DNA of 64,000 nucleotides from JBEKTY01 sp049515555 (lineage in GTDB: Bacteria; Planctomycetota; Planctomycetia; Pirellulales; Thermoguttaceae): assembly GCA_049515555.1 (NCBI GenBank), contig JBEKTY010000001.1, forward strand, positions 1 to 64,000, written 5' to 3'. Positions 29,291 to 38,100 of this stretch are shown piece after piece; the stretch's first letter is position 1; every line of letters starts with the position of its first letter. The position numbers were made by a program, and so were the translations under genes. Under the pieces are notes generated by a model that was not told the origin of the DNA, searched no databases, and was given only the letters and a program-made list of their open reading frames with translations.

Positions 29291-32200
29291 ATGCCACACC
29301 GTCTTGTCCTTCTCGTGCTCCAGATCATCGTGCTCGCCGGCGCGGTTGCTGTTGCGGCTCCGCCGGCGAAACATCCCAACCTGCTGCTCAACCGCGACGA
29401 GATTCAGCAGGTGAAGGCCAAGATTGCCAACTACCCCTGGGCCGCGGCCGCGCTGGAGAAGACGAAGGAGCATGCCCTCAATGGGCCCGCGCACGAGAAC
29501 GCCTGCGTCAACCAGGCACTCTACTACGCCTTCGCTGGGGACAAGAGCTTCGCCGATCGGGCCCGTGCGGATTTGCTGAGCAGTGCCAAGTCGGACCTGC
29601 CGGAATTCCAGAAGTTCAACGTGGCCAAGACGCCCGAGTTCGGCTCCTGGAGCAATTGGGGGGCCCGCGCCTGGACCTATGACCTCATCTATGATACCTG
29701 CTCCGGCGCCGAGCGCGCCCAGATCGAGGAGTGGCTACGCGTTTCCTGCCGGGTGCTGATCGATACGTGCAATCGCTGGAGCACCACGCCGAACCTGATG
29801 TTCGGCAAACATGTGAACATCGGCCTGGTCGGGTATTGCCTGGGCGACAAGGAGATCATTGATTGGGTCCTGAACGATCCGGGGCACTTCGGTCCGCATT
29901 GTGGCGGGTTCTACGCGGTCATGGACACCATGATCAGGGACGGCCGCTTCTGGGGCGAGGCGCCGATCTACGCGCTCGTCTACGACGTGAACAACATGTT
30001 GGCCCTGGCCGAGGCGGCCCGGCGTTACGACGGCACCGACCTGTACCACTGGACCTCGAAGAAAAGCGGCGCCAGCATCAAGTCGGTGGTCGACGGCTAC
30101 CTGCTGATGGGCTATCCGCTGGAGCGGACCGGCGTCGGCCAGGGCAGGGTGCGGCTGGCCACCTTCGGCGACGGCGGAACCTCGTTCAATCCCAGCGGCA
30201 CGATGGGCAAAGACCCGGAGGACTTGACCAATCCCTCCTACCTCGCGGTCCTGGAACTCGCCTACGCGCGCTACAAAGACCCCGGCTACGCCTGGATGCT
30301 GAGCCTGCCGCCCGACCGCAATACCCCGGGCTGGTTCGGACGATCGCCCTTCGGATACCTCGCCCTGTCCCATGGCGAGCCCCTGCCCGATAAGCCTACC
30401 CCGCCGCCAGCGCCCAGCGGTGTTTACGCCTCCCAGGGCTTTGCCATGATCCGCGCCGACGAAACGCCCGCCTACTGGACCTCCGGTTCGCTGGCGGCGC
30501 TGGTGACGCTGGGCAAAATGGTGGGACATGGGCACAACGACCACTACGAACTGGTGCTGCACGGCAAGGGCCGGCTGCTCTACCCTGATCTGAACGTCAT
30601 CCAGTACGAGCCGACCTATCTGAGTTGGACCCACGAGGGCATTGGCCATTCCACCTTGTTGGTCGATCACCAATCGCCTGCTTCCGGCGAATTCACCACC
30701 AGCCAGGATTTCACGCCTGAGGTCAAGTTCTTTGCCCTCAGCGGCAGCGCCTTCAAAAACGTCCGGCAGACCCGCTGCCTGTTGATGACCAAGGAGTACC
30801 TCGCCGACGTCTTCCACGCCGCCGACGAGGAGGGCCAGTCGCGCACCTTCGACTGGGCGTTGCACGGCCTCGGGCGGTTGTATCCCGGCCGTCCGGCGGC
30901 CTATCACCGTACCGACGCCCTGGTGCCGTACTACTGGTGGGTAATCAACGAGCGCGGCCGGACCGTGGACACCACCTTCCAAATGGACTGGATTCAGCGC
31001 ACGGGAGGCTTCAGTGAGGGGCGGCAATTCGCTCCGGAATGGTTCAAGCATGAGGTGGGCTCGCGCACGACCATGTTGGGCGTGCCCGGGACCGAGGTCT
31101 ACTACGGCGACGGACCGGTCACCTCCGGCGAGCCCTATTGTTTCTTCGACGGCAGCCCGGAGCCGGCGTCCCCTGTGGCGGTAGTGCGCCGGCAGGCGAA
31201 GGCCGCCACCTTTGCCGCTGTGCATGAGCCGTATGAAAGATCGCCCTCCGTTGAGCAGGTCCGGCGTCTGGCCGAGGACGAGGACGCGGTCGCCCTGGTG
31301 GTGAAGACGCCAGCGTACACCGACTATCTCTGTGTCGGGTTCGACGACCGCGAGCACACGCTGGCTGCCGGGGGAGAATCCTTCGTCTTCACCGACTATG
31401 GCTACCTCCGCGCTCAGGGCGGCAAGCTGACCGCTCGCGGCAAGCTGCGCGCCTTCAATGTGCTCGCGGCCCAGGGTGGCGGCGCCGTTGTACTCAACGG
31501 GAGCCCGGTCAGCGCCCGCCGGGAAGGAGAGGCTTTGGTCTACGGCACGGCCCCGGCCGCCGCGCCGTCTGCCACCGCGGCCGCAAAGTCGCAGGACGAT
31601 CCGCGCGAGCGGAGCGCCTCGCTCCACTACTGGTGGCTGCCCGAGGAAGTGCATTTCTCGGCGCTGACGGAAGCGGACACGCGGGAAGTGGCGGTGCATC
31701 TGCGCAGCGTTGGCGCCGGGCAGGCATCCGGCCGCCTGCAGATGGCGGCGCCGCAGGGCCTCGCCGTTGACCCGCCGACCATCGACATCTCTGCCCTGGG
31801 GCCCGGTGAAGAACGGATCGTCAAGCTTGCAGTGCGCAAGACCGCCAAGCTGCCCAAGGACCTCTACTCTATCCGCTTTGTGCCCGCCGAGGGCACACCG
31901 GCGGCCCCGCAGACAGTGACGGCTTCCGTGGGGGTCGTGATAACTGTTGACCGGCGTGTGCCGTTGAGTATGCAATATGTGGTCCGGGCCCCGGGCTACA
32001 CGATCAACGTCGACGGCTATAGCGGCGTATCCTTCTACCTGCTGGATGCCGACGGTCACCGGCGACACGGCCGGCTGTACGGCCTCAACTTCCAATACGG
32101 CATCCCGAGCGTCGAGGGCGCCTCCCGTTGGCGCACGCCGGCCGGCTTCATCTGGCAGGGCAGCGACAACCTGACAGTTGGCGCGGACCCCGCGCGCCTC

Positions 32201-32566
32201 CACTACAAGTTCTACGAGGACCGCATGATCTTCGCCGTCACTCAGCCGACCGATCCCACCAAGATCTGGACGATGTGGATGGGCACCTTCGAGGGCCTGG
32301 GCGCCCCGATTCACACCGGGAAGCAGGAGCAACCGTGGTTGCCCATCACCGCCGACTGGCTCTTCTTCCCGCACCCGATCTACCGGCAGGGCATTCTCCT
32401 CACCCCGCCGCGCCAAGCGCCGGTGAAGTATTGCCTCGGCGGCCCGGACTGCGACGCGGTGAACTTCCCCATCAAGGCCGGGCAAGAGGTGAGCCTGCAA
32501 TTCGCGACCCAAGCGGAGGTCGACGTCTTGAAGCAGTCGGGAAAGCTCCCGTCCGGTCGGCGGTAG
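29291..32566 (+). CDS. Secreted heparinase II/III-like polysaccharide lyase
   Basis: 1,091 residues with a signal peptide (MPHRLVLLVLQIIVLAGAVA). Residues ~30-390 are an alginate-lyase/heparinase-type alpha-toroid (HPNLLLNRDEIQQVKAKI, SWSNWGARAWTYDLIYD, then TPNLMFGKHVNIGLVGY). From ~390 the heparinase II/III beta-sandwich begins, with the signature GHGHNDHYELVLHGKGRLLY (His413, His415, Asn416, His418). The C-terminal ~330 residues, after a Ser/Ala/Pro-rich linker, form extra sandwich domains (PEEVHFSALTEADTREVAV). It is considerably longer than the usual 600-800 residues because of this extension. Predicted reaction: beta-elimination of a uronic-acid-containing polysaccharide. It is one of two lyase-type genes in the cluster. 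Confidence 0.85.
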   Translation: MPHRLVLLVLQIIVLAGAVAVAAPPAKHPNLLLNRDEIQQVKAKIANYPWAAAALEKTKEHALNGPAHENACVNQALYYAFAGDKSFADRARADLLSSAKSDLPEFQKFNVAKTPEFGSWSNWGARAWTYDLIYDTCSGAERAQIEEWLRVSCRVLIDTCNRWSTTPNLMFGKHVNIGLVGYCLGDKEIIDWVLNDPGHFGPHCGGFYAVMDTMIRDGRFWGEAPIYALVYDVNNMLALAEAARRYDGTDLYHWTSKKSGASIKSVVDGYLLMGYPLERTGVGQGRVRLATFGDGGTSFNPSGTMGKDPEDLTNPSYLAVLELAYARYKDPGYAWMLSLPPDRNTPGWFGRSPFGYLALSHGEPLPDKPTPPPAPSGVYASQGFAMIRADETPAYWTSGSLAALVTLGKMVGHGHNDHYELVLHGKGRLLYPDLNVIQYEPTYLSWTHEGIGHSTLLVDHQSPASGEFTTSQDFTPEVKFFALSGSAFKNVRQTRCLLMTKEYLADVFHAADEEGQSRTFDWALHGLGRLYPGRPAAYHRTDALVPYYWWVINERGRTVDTTFQMDWIQRTGGFSEGRQFAPEWFKHEVGSRTTMLGVPGTEVYYGDGPVTSGEPYCFFDGSPEPASPVAVVRRQAKAATFAAVHEPYERSPSVEQVRRLAEDEDAVALVVKTPAYTDYLCVGFDDREHTLAAGGESFVFTDYGYLRAQGGKLTARGKLRAFNVLAAQGGGAVVLNGSPVSARREGEALVYGTAPAAAPSATAAAKSQDDPRERSASLHYWWLPEEVHFSALTEADTREVAVHLRSVGAGQASGRLQMAAPQGLAVDPPTIDISALGPGEERIVKLAVRKTAKLPKDLYSIRFVPAEGTPAAPQTVTASVGVVITVDRRVPLSMQYVVRAPGYTINVDGYSGVSFYLLDADGHRRHGRLYGLNFQYGIPSVEGASRWRTPAGFIWQGSDNLTVGADPARLHYKFYEDRMIFAVTQPTDPTKIWTMWMGTFEGLGAPIHTGKQEQPWLPITADWLFFPHPIYRQGILLTPPRQAPVKYCLGGPDCDAVNFPIKAGQEVSLQFATQAEVDVLKQSGKLPSGRR

Positions 32567-32628
32567 TACTTTCCCGCAAGACTCTCACCATGCAATCGCA
32601 CACAACACCGCATGAAAGGGGATATCGC

Positions 32629-35600
32629 ATGAGAAGCTGGAAGCCCATCGTTCTGTTATCGGTATCTGGCATGGCACTGACGATCGGTTTGTCTCGGCTG
32701 GCCGCGGCCGACACGACCCGCGTTGCAATCAGCCTTGTGCGCGCGGACCAACCGCGGGAAACCGTCGATGCGGCGCGGCAGGGCAGTGATGAGCCTCACT
32801 ATCGTGGGCCGGTCACGACTTGGCCGTTCGGTCTCACGGTGGATGGGAAGCACGAGTTCGATGAGCGAGACGCCAAGGGCCAAGTCGTGCGCCGCCTGAC
32901 GAGCCTCGCGCTGGACTTGGCCGAGGGAGAGCACGCGATTGATCCAGGCGCACACAAGTTCCGCATTGCTCAGGGCAAAGTCGAAAGCCTGTCGCCGGAG
33001 ATCCTGGTGCATGAGAATCGGGTCGCCTTGCGCTTGCACCCGGTCACTTTCACCACGGCGGAAGACCAGGGGGCGCCGGCCCCGGTCTGGCTACGACTGG
33101 CCTGGAAGGGCCGCGAGTTGTGGCGAAACCGAATTAACATCTACACCACGCCCCTGACGCTCTATCTGCCGGCCACGCCCGAAGGCGGCTACGAGTCCAA
33201 CGTCAGCCCCAAACAGCTTCGCGTGTCGGCAAAGGGTGCGGAACTGGTCGATGTCAAGGGGCAGCCGCCTGGAGGCTTCGACGTCTCCGTGGAAGGCTTC
33301 ACCGTGCGCGTGCCGACGTGGAAAGTTACCGGCGTGCTGCTGGCGGACCAGGTGCCCAAGAACCCGAACTTCTATGGTCTCGGCGGCCTTGAAGGCGCGA
33401 CTAATGGGAATGGATTCTCCTGGAACCTCGGCAGTTGGGAACAGCGCGCCCGCACGACGACCCACGCGGTGCTTTCGATGTCGCTGGCGGGCTGGAACCT
33501 GCAGACGGACCTCCACTCCTTGCCCGTGCCTTGGGACATGGCGCAGCGATACAGGCACCACGTCGTCATCGTCGATCGGCCGGTCTTCGGACAGTCGGAG
33601 GGCACGAGGAAGGAGCGGATCGTGCATCTGGCTCTATCGTCGGACATTACAAGACCGGGCGGCGAGATTCACGTCCAGTGGTCCTGCCGCGAAACGAAGG
33701 GGCTGGAGGCATTGAAGGAGCCGAAGCTGGCAGCTTTCCTCCAGCGAGCGCCCACCTGTGCCGACGAAACGGCCGGTTGGACGCCGCTGCCCACGGACGC
33801 CGAGGGGCCAGGGCGTGCCTCGCTGACCATGCCGGCTTCGTTGCGACCCGGCAACGCATGGCTGAGAATCGGGCTGGCTGAGGCAGTGGCCCGGCCTACC
33901 GACCGCCTGCTGGCCGAGATTCGCCTGGTGGTGAAAGAGCAGAGTACCGCCCCGGCACCGCCCGCGGCCGCGGTGCGGACGGTGCGGATCGGCACGCCGC
34001 TCGGGCACAGCAACGTTCCGGATCCCTGGCGCCAGGGCGAGTTCCTTCATCCGCAAAGCGTGTCGGCCGTGGACGTGAGCGACGACGGCCGCTTGGTCGG
34101 GGTGACCACGATGGCGTTCCGTCATGACCGCAACTTCCGGCTGCTCTCGCGCGAGGGGAAGGTGCTTTGGGGACGCTACGTGGAACCTTGGGCGCCGTTT
34201 CAGGCCGCCGTGCTGCCCGGAGGCAAGGCATTCGGAGTGGGGATGGCCTACTCGCGATGGACCGACCCGGGGCCGACCGTCTCGCTGTTCACGGGAGAGA
34301 CGGTCGCGGAAACGCCGCTGGTGGACGCCTTCTGGGACCTGGGTTGGCTCCGCTATGGCCAGGGCGACTGGCGGACCGGCTGGCCGGCCAGCCTGGTCGG
34401 CGATCTGCTGGTTCGGGCGCGCGGCTCCGCCGTAACGATCTGCGGGCAGGAGGGCGCCCGCCGGCTGACGAGCGATGGCCGCATCGTACCTTATCCGCTG
34501 CCCTATCAGCGCCCGTTCCGCATGGCGTCCAGTGCCGACGGGCATGCATTGGCCTTCGGCTATCTCGTTCCGGACGCGAGCCGGATGGACAAGAAAACCG
34601 CCGAGCGGATGCGTCTGCCCCCGGCCCTCTTGGCGGTGAGCAATGGGCTGAGCACGGAGCGTCTGTGGACGGCCGGGCCGATGCAAGATGCCAAACCGGT
34701 GGCCCAGCCGCCCGAGCCTGCCGGGGAATTCCCCGAGATGGCCGAGGAGTTTAATATGAAGCCTCTATCTCTGGTGCCGCTGCGGGTGGCGGTTTCTGCC
34801 GCCATCAGTGGCGATGGCTCCCGGACCGCGATCCACGAATATGGCGGCTGGCTGCGCGTGAAACGCGAGCGCGGCGTGGGCACATGGAACCCCGATTACC
34901 CCGTGCCTTTCTGCCCGCGGCCACAGCGCGGCTGGCTCCGTGTTTTCGGCCCCCTGGGCGAAGAGTTCTCACGGGCCGAACTGCCCGCGGAGGGTCTTTT
35001 TGAGGTACGAATGAACCGGCAGGGCGATAGGCTGTGGTGCGTGCCGATGGGCTGGTTTGCGCGCGGGCTGGCCGGCCGCCCCTGGCTCCCGGCCGATCGG
35101 GAGGCCCACACAGTGTTCGTCTATGACCTGCGTCGCCGGGCCTGGACGGACGCCTGGCGTTTCCCGGACGCCGTAAGCGACCTGGCCGTACACCCGGATG
35201 GAGACCGCGTGCTCGTGTCGTGCTGGGACGGCACGACGTACCTGGTCGGCCGGGAAGGGACGGTCGAGCAACAACTCAGGGTGGGCCGGCCCGCGCGCGT
35301 GTGCTGGAGCGCCGACGGGCAGTTCGCCGCCGTCGGCACCGACGCGGGAGAAGTCCTCGGCGTGGATGCCCAAGGCAAGCAGCTTTGGCGGATCGCACTG
35401 CCCGCGACGGAGGTCCCGCCTGCGAAGGAAGCGTTTCCACCGGTCTTTGCCGACGCACCGATCTACGACGTCGGGCACGTGGGCAAGGAGTACGCCTACG
35501 CCAATACGTGGCTGGTCAAGACCAGGCAAGGCGGGTTCCTCATCGACACCGGCGGCGTTTCCGGGATCCCGTATAGCCTGCAGCGGATGAAAGCGGCGGG

Positions 35601-36147
35601 CCTCGATCCCAAGGATGTCCGCCACGTGCTCTTGACCCATTCCCACGGCGACCATTGCGGTGGAGCCTACTTGTGGCGCACGCAAGGACTCAAGATCGTC
35701 GCGGCGCGCACGGCCGAACTGACCATGACGTGGCTGATGCCCATCTGGACCGATTACAGCATCTGGCCGCCGACGCCCATCGATCAACCGTTGCCGCTGC
35801 GGCGTGCCGGCGATGAAACTCAACTGACGGTGTGCGGCGTGCCGATCAAGGTCATTTTCGTGCCGGGACACGCCTTCGACCAAGTGCTCTACCTGATGGA
35901 ACTCGACGGCAAGCGGATCATGTTCACCGGCGACGTGGGTTTCGGCGGCGAGTCGCACATCCTGCACCGCTGCTGGGGCGATCGAGAGAAGGCAGCTATT
36001 CTCAGCCGGGTCATGCGTGCCCAGGCCCTGCCCTTCAAGCCGGACTACGTGTTCACGGGCCACGACGCGCAGAAGCACGGGACCGCATTCCTCGAGGATC
36101 TTCTGAAGCGTACCGACGCGGCCCTTGCCAAGCCGCCGGGGAAGTGA
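32629..36147 (+). CDS. Secreted beta-propeller fused to a metallo-beta-lactamase-fold hydrolase
   Basis: 1,172 residues. ATG 32629 is chosen over ATG 32590 because GAAAGGGG sits 7 nt before it and a signal peptide follows (MRSWKPIVLLSVSGMALTIG). Residues ~30-430 are beta-rich domains of unknown family. Residues ~450-930 form a propeller (SVSAVDVSDDGRLVGVTTM, DLAVHPDGDRVLVSCWDG, VCWSADGQFAAVGTDAGE). Residues ~945-1165 are a complete metallo-beta-lactamase domain: THSHGDH gives His1004, His1006, Asp1008 and His1009; VPGHAFD gives His1081; FTGDVGF gives Asp1102; FTGHDA gives His1145. All zinc ligands of the fold are present, so a hydrolase active site is likely. The substrate is unknown; neighbours suggest a glycan ester, lactone or a released product. 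Confidence 0.85.
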   Translation: MRSWKPIVLLSVSGMALTIGLSRLAAADTTRVAISLVRADQPRETVDAARQGSDEPHYRGPVTTWPFGLTVDGKHEFDERDAKGQVVRRLTSLALDLAEGEHAIDPGAHKFRIAQGKVESLSPEILVHENRVALRLHPVTFTTAEDQGAPAPVWLRLAWKGRELWRNRINIYTTPLTLYLPATPEGGYESNVSPKQLRVSAKGAELVDVKGQPPGGFDVSVEGFTVRVPTWKVTGVLLADQVPKNPNFYGLGGLEGATNGNGFSWNLGSWEQRARTTTHAVLSMSLAGWNLQTDLHSLPVPWDMAQRYRHHVVIVDRPVFGQSEGTRKERIVHLALSSDITRPGGEIHVQWSCRETKGLEALKEPKLAAFLQRAPTCADETAGWTPLPTDAEGPGRASLTMPASLRPGNAWLRIGLAEAVARPTDRLLAEIRLVVKEQSTAPAPPAAAVRTVRIGTPLGHSNVPDPWRQGEFLHPQSVSAVDVSDDGRLVGVTTMAFRHDRNFRLLSREGKVLWGRYVEPWAPFQAAVLPGGKAFGVGMAYSRWTDPGPTVSLFTGETVAETPLVDAFWDLGWLRYGQGDWRTGWPASLVGDLLVRARGSAVTICGQEGARRLTSDGRIVPYPLPYQRPFRMASSADGHALAFGYLVPDASRMDKKTAERMRLPPALLAVSNGLSTERLWTAGPMQDAKPVAQPPEPAGEFPEMAEEFNMKPLSLVPLRVAVSAAISGDGSRTAIHEYGGWLRVKRERGVGTWNPDYPVPFCPRPQRGWLRVFGPLGEEFSRAELPAEGLFEVRMNRQGDRLWCVPMGWFARGLAGRPWLPADREAHTVFVYDLRRRAWTDAWRFPDAVSDLAVHPDGDRVLVSCWDGTTYLVGREGTVEQQLRVGRPARVCWSADGQFAAVGTDAGEVLGVDAQGKQLWRIALPATEVPPAKEAFPPVFADAPIYDVGHVGKEYAYANTWLVKTRQGGFLIDTGGVSGIPYSLQRMKAAGLDPKDVRHVLLTHSHGDHCGGAYLWRTQGLKIVAARTAELTMTWLMPIWTDYSIWPPTPIDQPLPLRRAGDETQLTVCGVPIKVIFVPGHAFDQVLYLMELDGKRIMFTGDVGFGGESHILHRCWGDREKAAILSRVMRAQALPFKPDYVFTGHDAQKHGTAFLEDLLKRTDAALAKPPGK

Positions 36148-36160
36148 GATTGGACGCGCA

Positions 36161-36720
36161 ATGAGACGGCTGATCCTAGCTCTGGGACTGGCGAATCTGG
36201 CGGCACTCGCGGCGGCCCAGGAGAAACCATTGCATAAGAAGGTCACCGTGAAATACGACCATCTTCCGGTGACCGCGGTACTGAAGGATCTCGGCGACAA
36301 GGCGGGGGTCCGCTTCGTTTTCTCTAAGAAACTGCTTGAAAGTCTCGGCCGGGTGACCTATGAGGCCCGGGAGCAGCAGGCGGCGAGAGTGGCCACGCGG
36401 GTTCTCCGGCCGCACGGAATGCGGTTGGAAAAGGCGGAAGGCAGCACCGTTGCCATCGTGAAGCTGGATCGACTCGGCGAATTCAAGGTAAAGCGCGAAG
36501 ACGTTTTTGACTTTGCGCAGAAGCCCCTGGCGACGCGGGAAGGCGACCGGGTGACCATCTCGTTCGACACCAAGGGGTTCGGCGACGTCACGGTGGCGGC
36601 CTACGTCGCGATGTTGGCGATGGCGGCAACGAGGTCGGGCCGGTGGCCAAGGTCAATAACTCCGTGTACGTCAGCGACCAGGGCAGCGGAAGGATCGTCA
36701 AGGTGAAACTGAACTATTCA
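36161..36720 (+). pseudogene. Internally deleted propeller gene: STN-like N-terminus joined to NHL-like C-terminus
   Basis: ATG 36161 starts a signal peptide (MRRLILALGLANLAALAAA) 14 nt after the previous stop. Residues ~25-100 resemble the short N-terminal domain of secretins and TonB receptors (VTVKYDHLPVTAVLKDLGDK, then FVFSKKLLESLG). Then DVFDFAQKPLATREGDRVTI and FDTKGFGDVTVA match the FlgD-like start of the 26566 product. At about 36600 the frame changes, and the neighbouring frame reads GGNEVGPVAKVNNSVYVSDQ, then GSGRIVKVKLNYS, matching the last blade of that product. About 750 residues are therefore missing. Literal translation gives a 181-residue protein with a nonsense tail. Confidence 0.6.
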
Positions 36721-36787
36721 ATTCTCTGGTCTTCGGACCGCGAGCGAAAGAAGCACCAAGGCAGTACTCGACAAAAGGAGAGTACCA

Positions 36788-36940
36788 ATGACGCGATTGA
36801 ACGTGCGGACGGTGGCGAAGCGATGCGTAGTCCGCCGGGTGAGGAAGTTTGCCACGGCCACCGCGACCTTCTTGCCCGGCATCGGCGGTCTGCGAGCCAA
36901 CGGAGCTGGCATGACCGCGAGTCAAGCCTGGTGTCAGTGA
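36788..36940 (+). CDS. Possible small basic protein upstream of the Rep-like gene
   Basis: 50 codons: MTRLNVRTVAKRCVVRRVRK then FATATATFLPGIGGLRANG and a short tail. ACAAAAGGAG at 36771-36780 is an excellent ribosome site 7 nt before ATG 36788. The basic start followed by a moderately hydrophobic stretch could be a leader or a truncated gene start; no family is recognised. The stop overlaps the first hairpin of the conserved leader repeat. Confidence 0.35.
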   Translation: MTRLNVRTVAKRCVVRRVRKFATATATFLPGIGGLRANGAGMTASQAWCQ

Positions 36941-37084
36941 CACCCGCGGTCGCCAGTTTTCAGCGGTTTCCCCCGTGTTCTCATTTCCGTGGCAACAAGA
37001 CCGACAAATGCACAAACACCCAGGAAAACACGGCGCTTCCTGCGTTTTCGGGCTGACGTGCCAAACTTCCCGGGGAAAGTTCCC
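36930..37084 (+). repeat. Conserved hairpin-rich leader repeat, left copy
   Basis: About 155 nt that matches, in opposite orientation, the segment 40897-41050. Shared landmarks in order are a GGTGTC...GACACC hairpin at the outer end, CCCCGTGTTCT, ATTCCG-like, AAACACGG/CACGGC, TTTCGGGxTGAC and the 15-nt AACTTCCCGGGGAAA. Internal inverted pairs (CCGTGTTCTC at ~36973 with GAAAACACGG at ~37024; AACTT...AAGTT around CCCGGGG) suggest a folded RNA or an origin-like structure. It lies 87 nt upstream of the replication-initiator-like gene. Confidence 0.65.
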
Positions 37085-37170
37085 GACCAGAACACCTTTC
37101 TGGCCTTTTGTCAATACAGTTTCGGCGCAGCGACGGCCGGGCCGTGCTTACACTCGTCAATAACGTCCCC

Positions 37171-38043
37171 ATGCCCACAGCACTCGACTCCCCTCCTCGG
37201 CTCAGGATTGTTGCCGCTGCGATTACGCCGCACGGCCGCAGCACGTCGCTCGGCCGGGCACAGCTCTCGCTGGTTGAGCACGCTCTATGCCCGCTGGACG
37301 CCGGTGCGTCCCTGGCCGGGCCACATATCCATGAAACCCGATACTGGTACACCGATGCCAACCGTCACCGCAAAGAGGCCCGCGCTCGCGTCGCCTGCCC
37401 CGAAGGGTTATCGTCGACCGATGAGTTCTACCTTTGGGGCCTCTTGAGTCTGACCTTAGCACAGCCGAAACCAACCGCCGAATTCTACGTCACGCCCTAC
37501 TACTGCCTCCGGCAACTCGGGTGCATCGACGAAAAGCACGCCCACACCGGCGGCAAGCATTTCGATCTCTTCCGCACCTCTGTCGTACGCCTCGCGGCCG
37601 TGAGCTACCGCAACGACCACTTCTACGATCCCGTTCGTGGCGAACACCGGGATGTCGGTTTCGGCTTCCTCAGTTACAGCCTGCCCCTCGATCCGGAGTC
37701 CTCCCGGACTTGGCGATTCGCCTGGGATCCAATCTTCTTCGAATTCTGCCAGGCCGTGGCCGGCTCGCTGCGGTTTGACCTTGCTACCTATAGGGGGCTC
37801 GATCCAGCGTGCCGGCGCCTTTACTTGCTCTTGAAGAAGATCTTCTGGCGGAACGAAACGTCGCCAGAATTCGACCTGTATGATCTGGCCGTCAACGTGA
37901 TCGGGTTTAGCGCGAACCAGGAGGTGTGGAAGCTTAAGCAGAAAGTCATCCGGTGTCTGGCAACATTGCTGGAGCACGACATCATCCGGTTGCCCGAGGG
38001 CGTATCATTGTACGATAATCGCCGCGAAAAACAATGGTTTTAA
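37171..38043 (+). CDS. Replication-initiator-like protein (RPA/RepA type)
   Basis: 290 residues from ATG 37171; the frame is open to 37108 with non-ATG starts and no clear ribosome site, so the start is tentative. The course of the protein fits plasmid-type replication initiators built of winged helices: SSTDEFYLWGLLSLTLAQ, then FYVTPYYCLRQLG, FRTSVVRLAAVSYRNDHF, GFGFLSYSLPL, WDPIFFEFCQAVAGSL, CRRLYLLLKKIFWR and a C-terminal WKLKQKVIRCLATLLEH. No signal peptide or transmembrane segment. It stands between a conserved leader repeat and a tRNA 3' half with a terminator, which supports membership of a mobile or formerly plasmid-borne unit. Alternative: a chromosomal DNA-binding regulator. I cannot name the family more precisely. 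Confidence 0.6.
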   Translation: MPTALDSPPRLRIVAAAITPHGRSTSLGRAQLSLVEHALCPLDAGASLAGPHIHETRYWYTDANRHRKEARARVACPEGLSSTDEFYLWGLLSLTLAQPKPTAEFYVTPYYCLRQLGCIDEKHAHTGGKHFDLFRTSVVRLAAVSYRNDHFYDPVRGEHRDVGFGFLSYSLPLDPESSRTWRFAWDPIFFEFCQAVAGSLRFDLATYRGLDPACRRLYLLLKKIFWRNETSPEFDLYDLAVNVIGFSANQEVWKLKQKVIRCLATLLEHDIIRLPEGVSLYDNRREKQWF

Positions 38044-38048
38044 CAGAG

Positions 38049-38090
38049 CTGTCGATCCGGTGGTTGCGGGTTCGATTCCCGTCGCCCTCG
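38049..38090 (+). other. 3' half of a tRNA gene (tRNA-Asp-like), possible attachment-site remnant
   Basis: From 38049 the sequence reads like a tRNA from the anticodon loop onward: loop CTGTCGA (38049-38055, anticodon GTC), 3' stem TCCGG, variable TGGTT, T arm GCGGG-TTCGATT-CCCGT (38066-38082), acceptor CGCCCTC (38083-38089). The matching 5' anticodon stem (CCGGA) is absent. Integrases that cut in the anticodon loop leave just such fragments. Oddly, CGAGGGCG at 37995-38002, inside the end of the Rep-like gene, pairs with 38083-38090 over 8 bp and is followed by TA, as in positions 8-9 of a tRNA; the D arm is not canonical. Confidence 0.55.
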
Positions 38091-38100
38091 CTGAAAAACA

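Noticed and set aside
37995..38090. Complete tRNA, or selenocysteine-type tRNA of 96 nt
   Set aside because: The acceptor and T arm pair well, but no canonical D arm and no anticodon stem can be formed; the anticodon loop matches a GTC type, not TCA.
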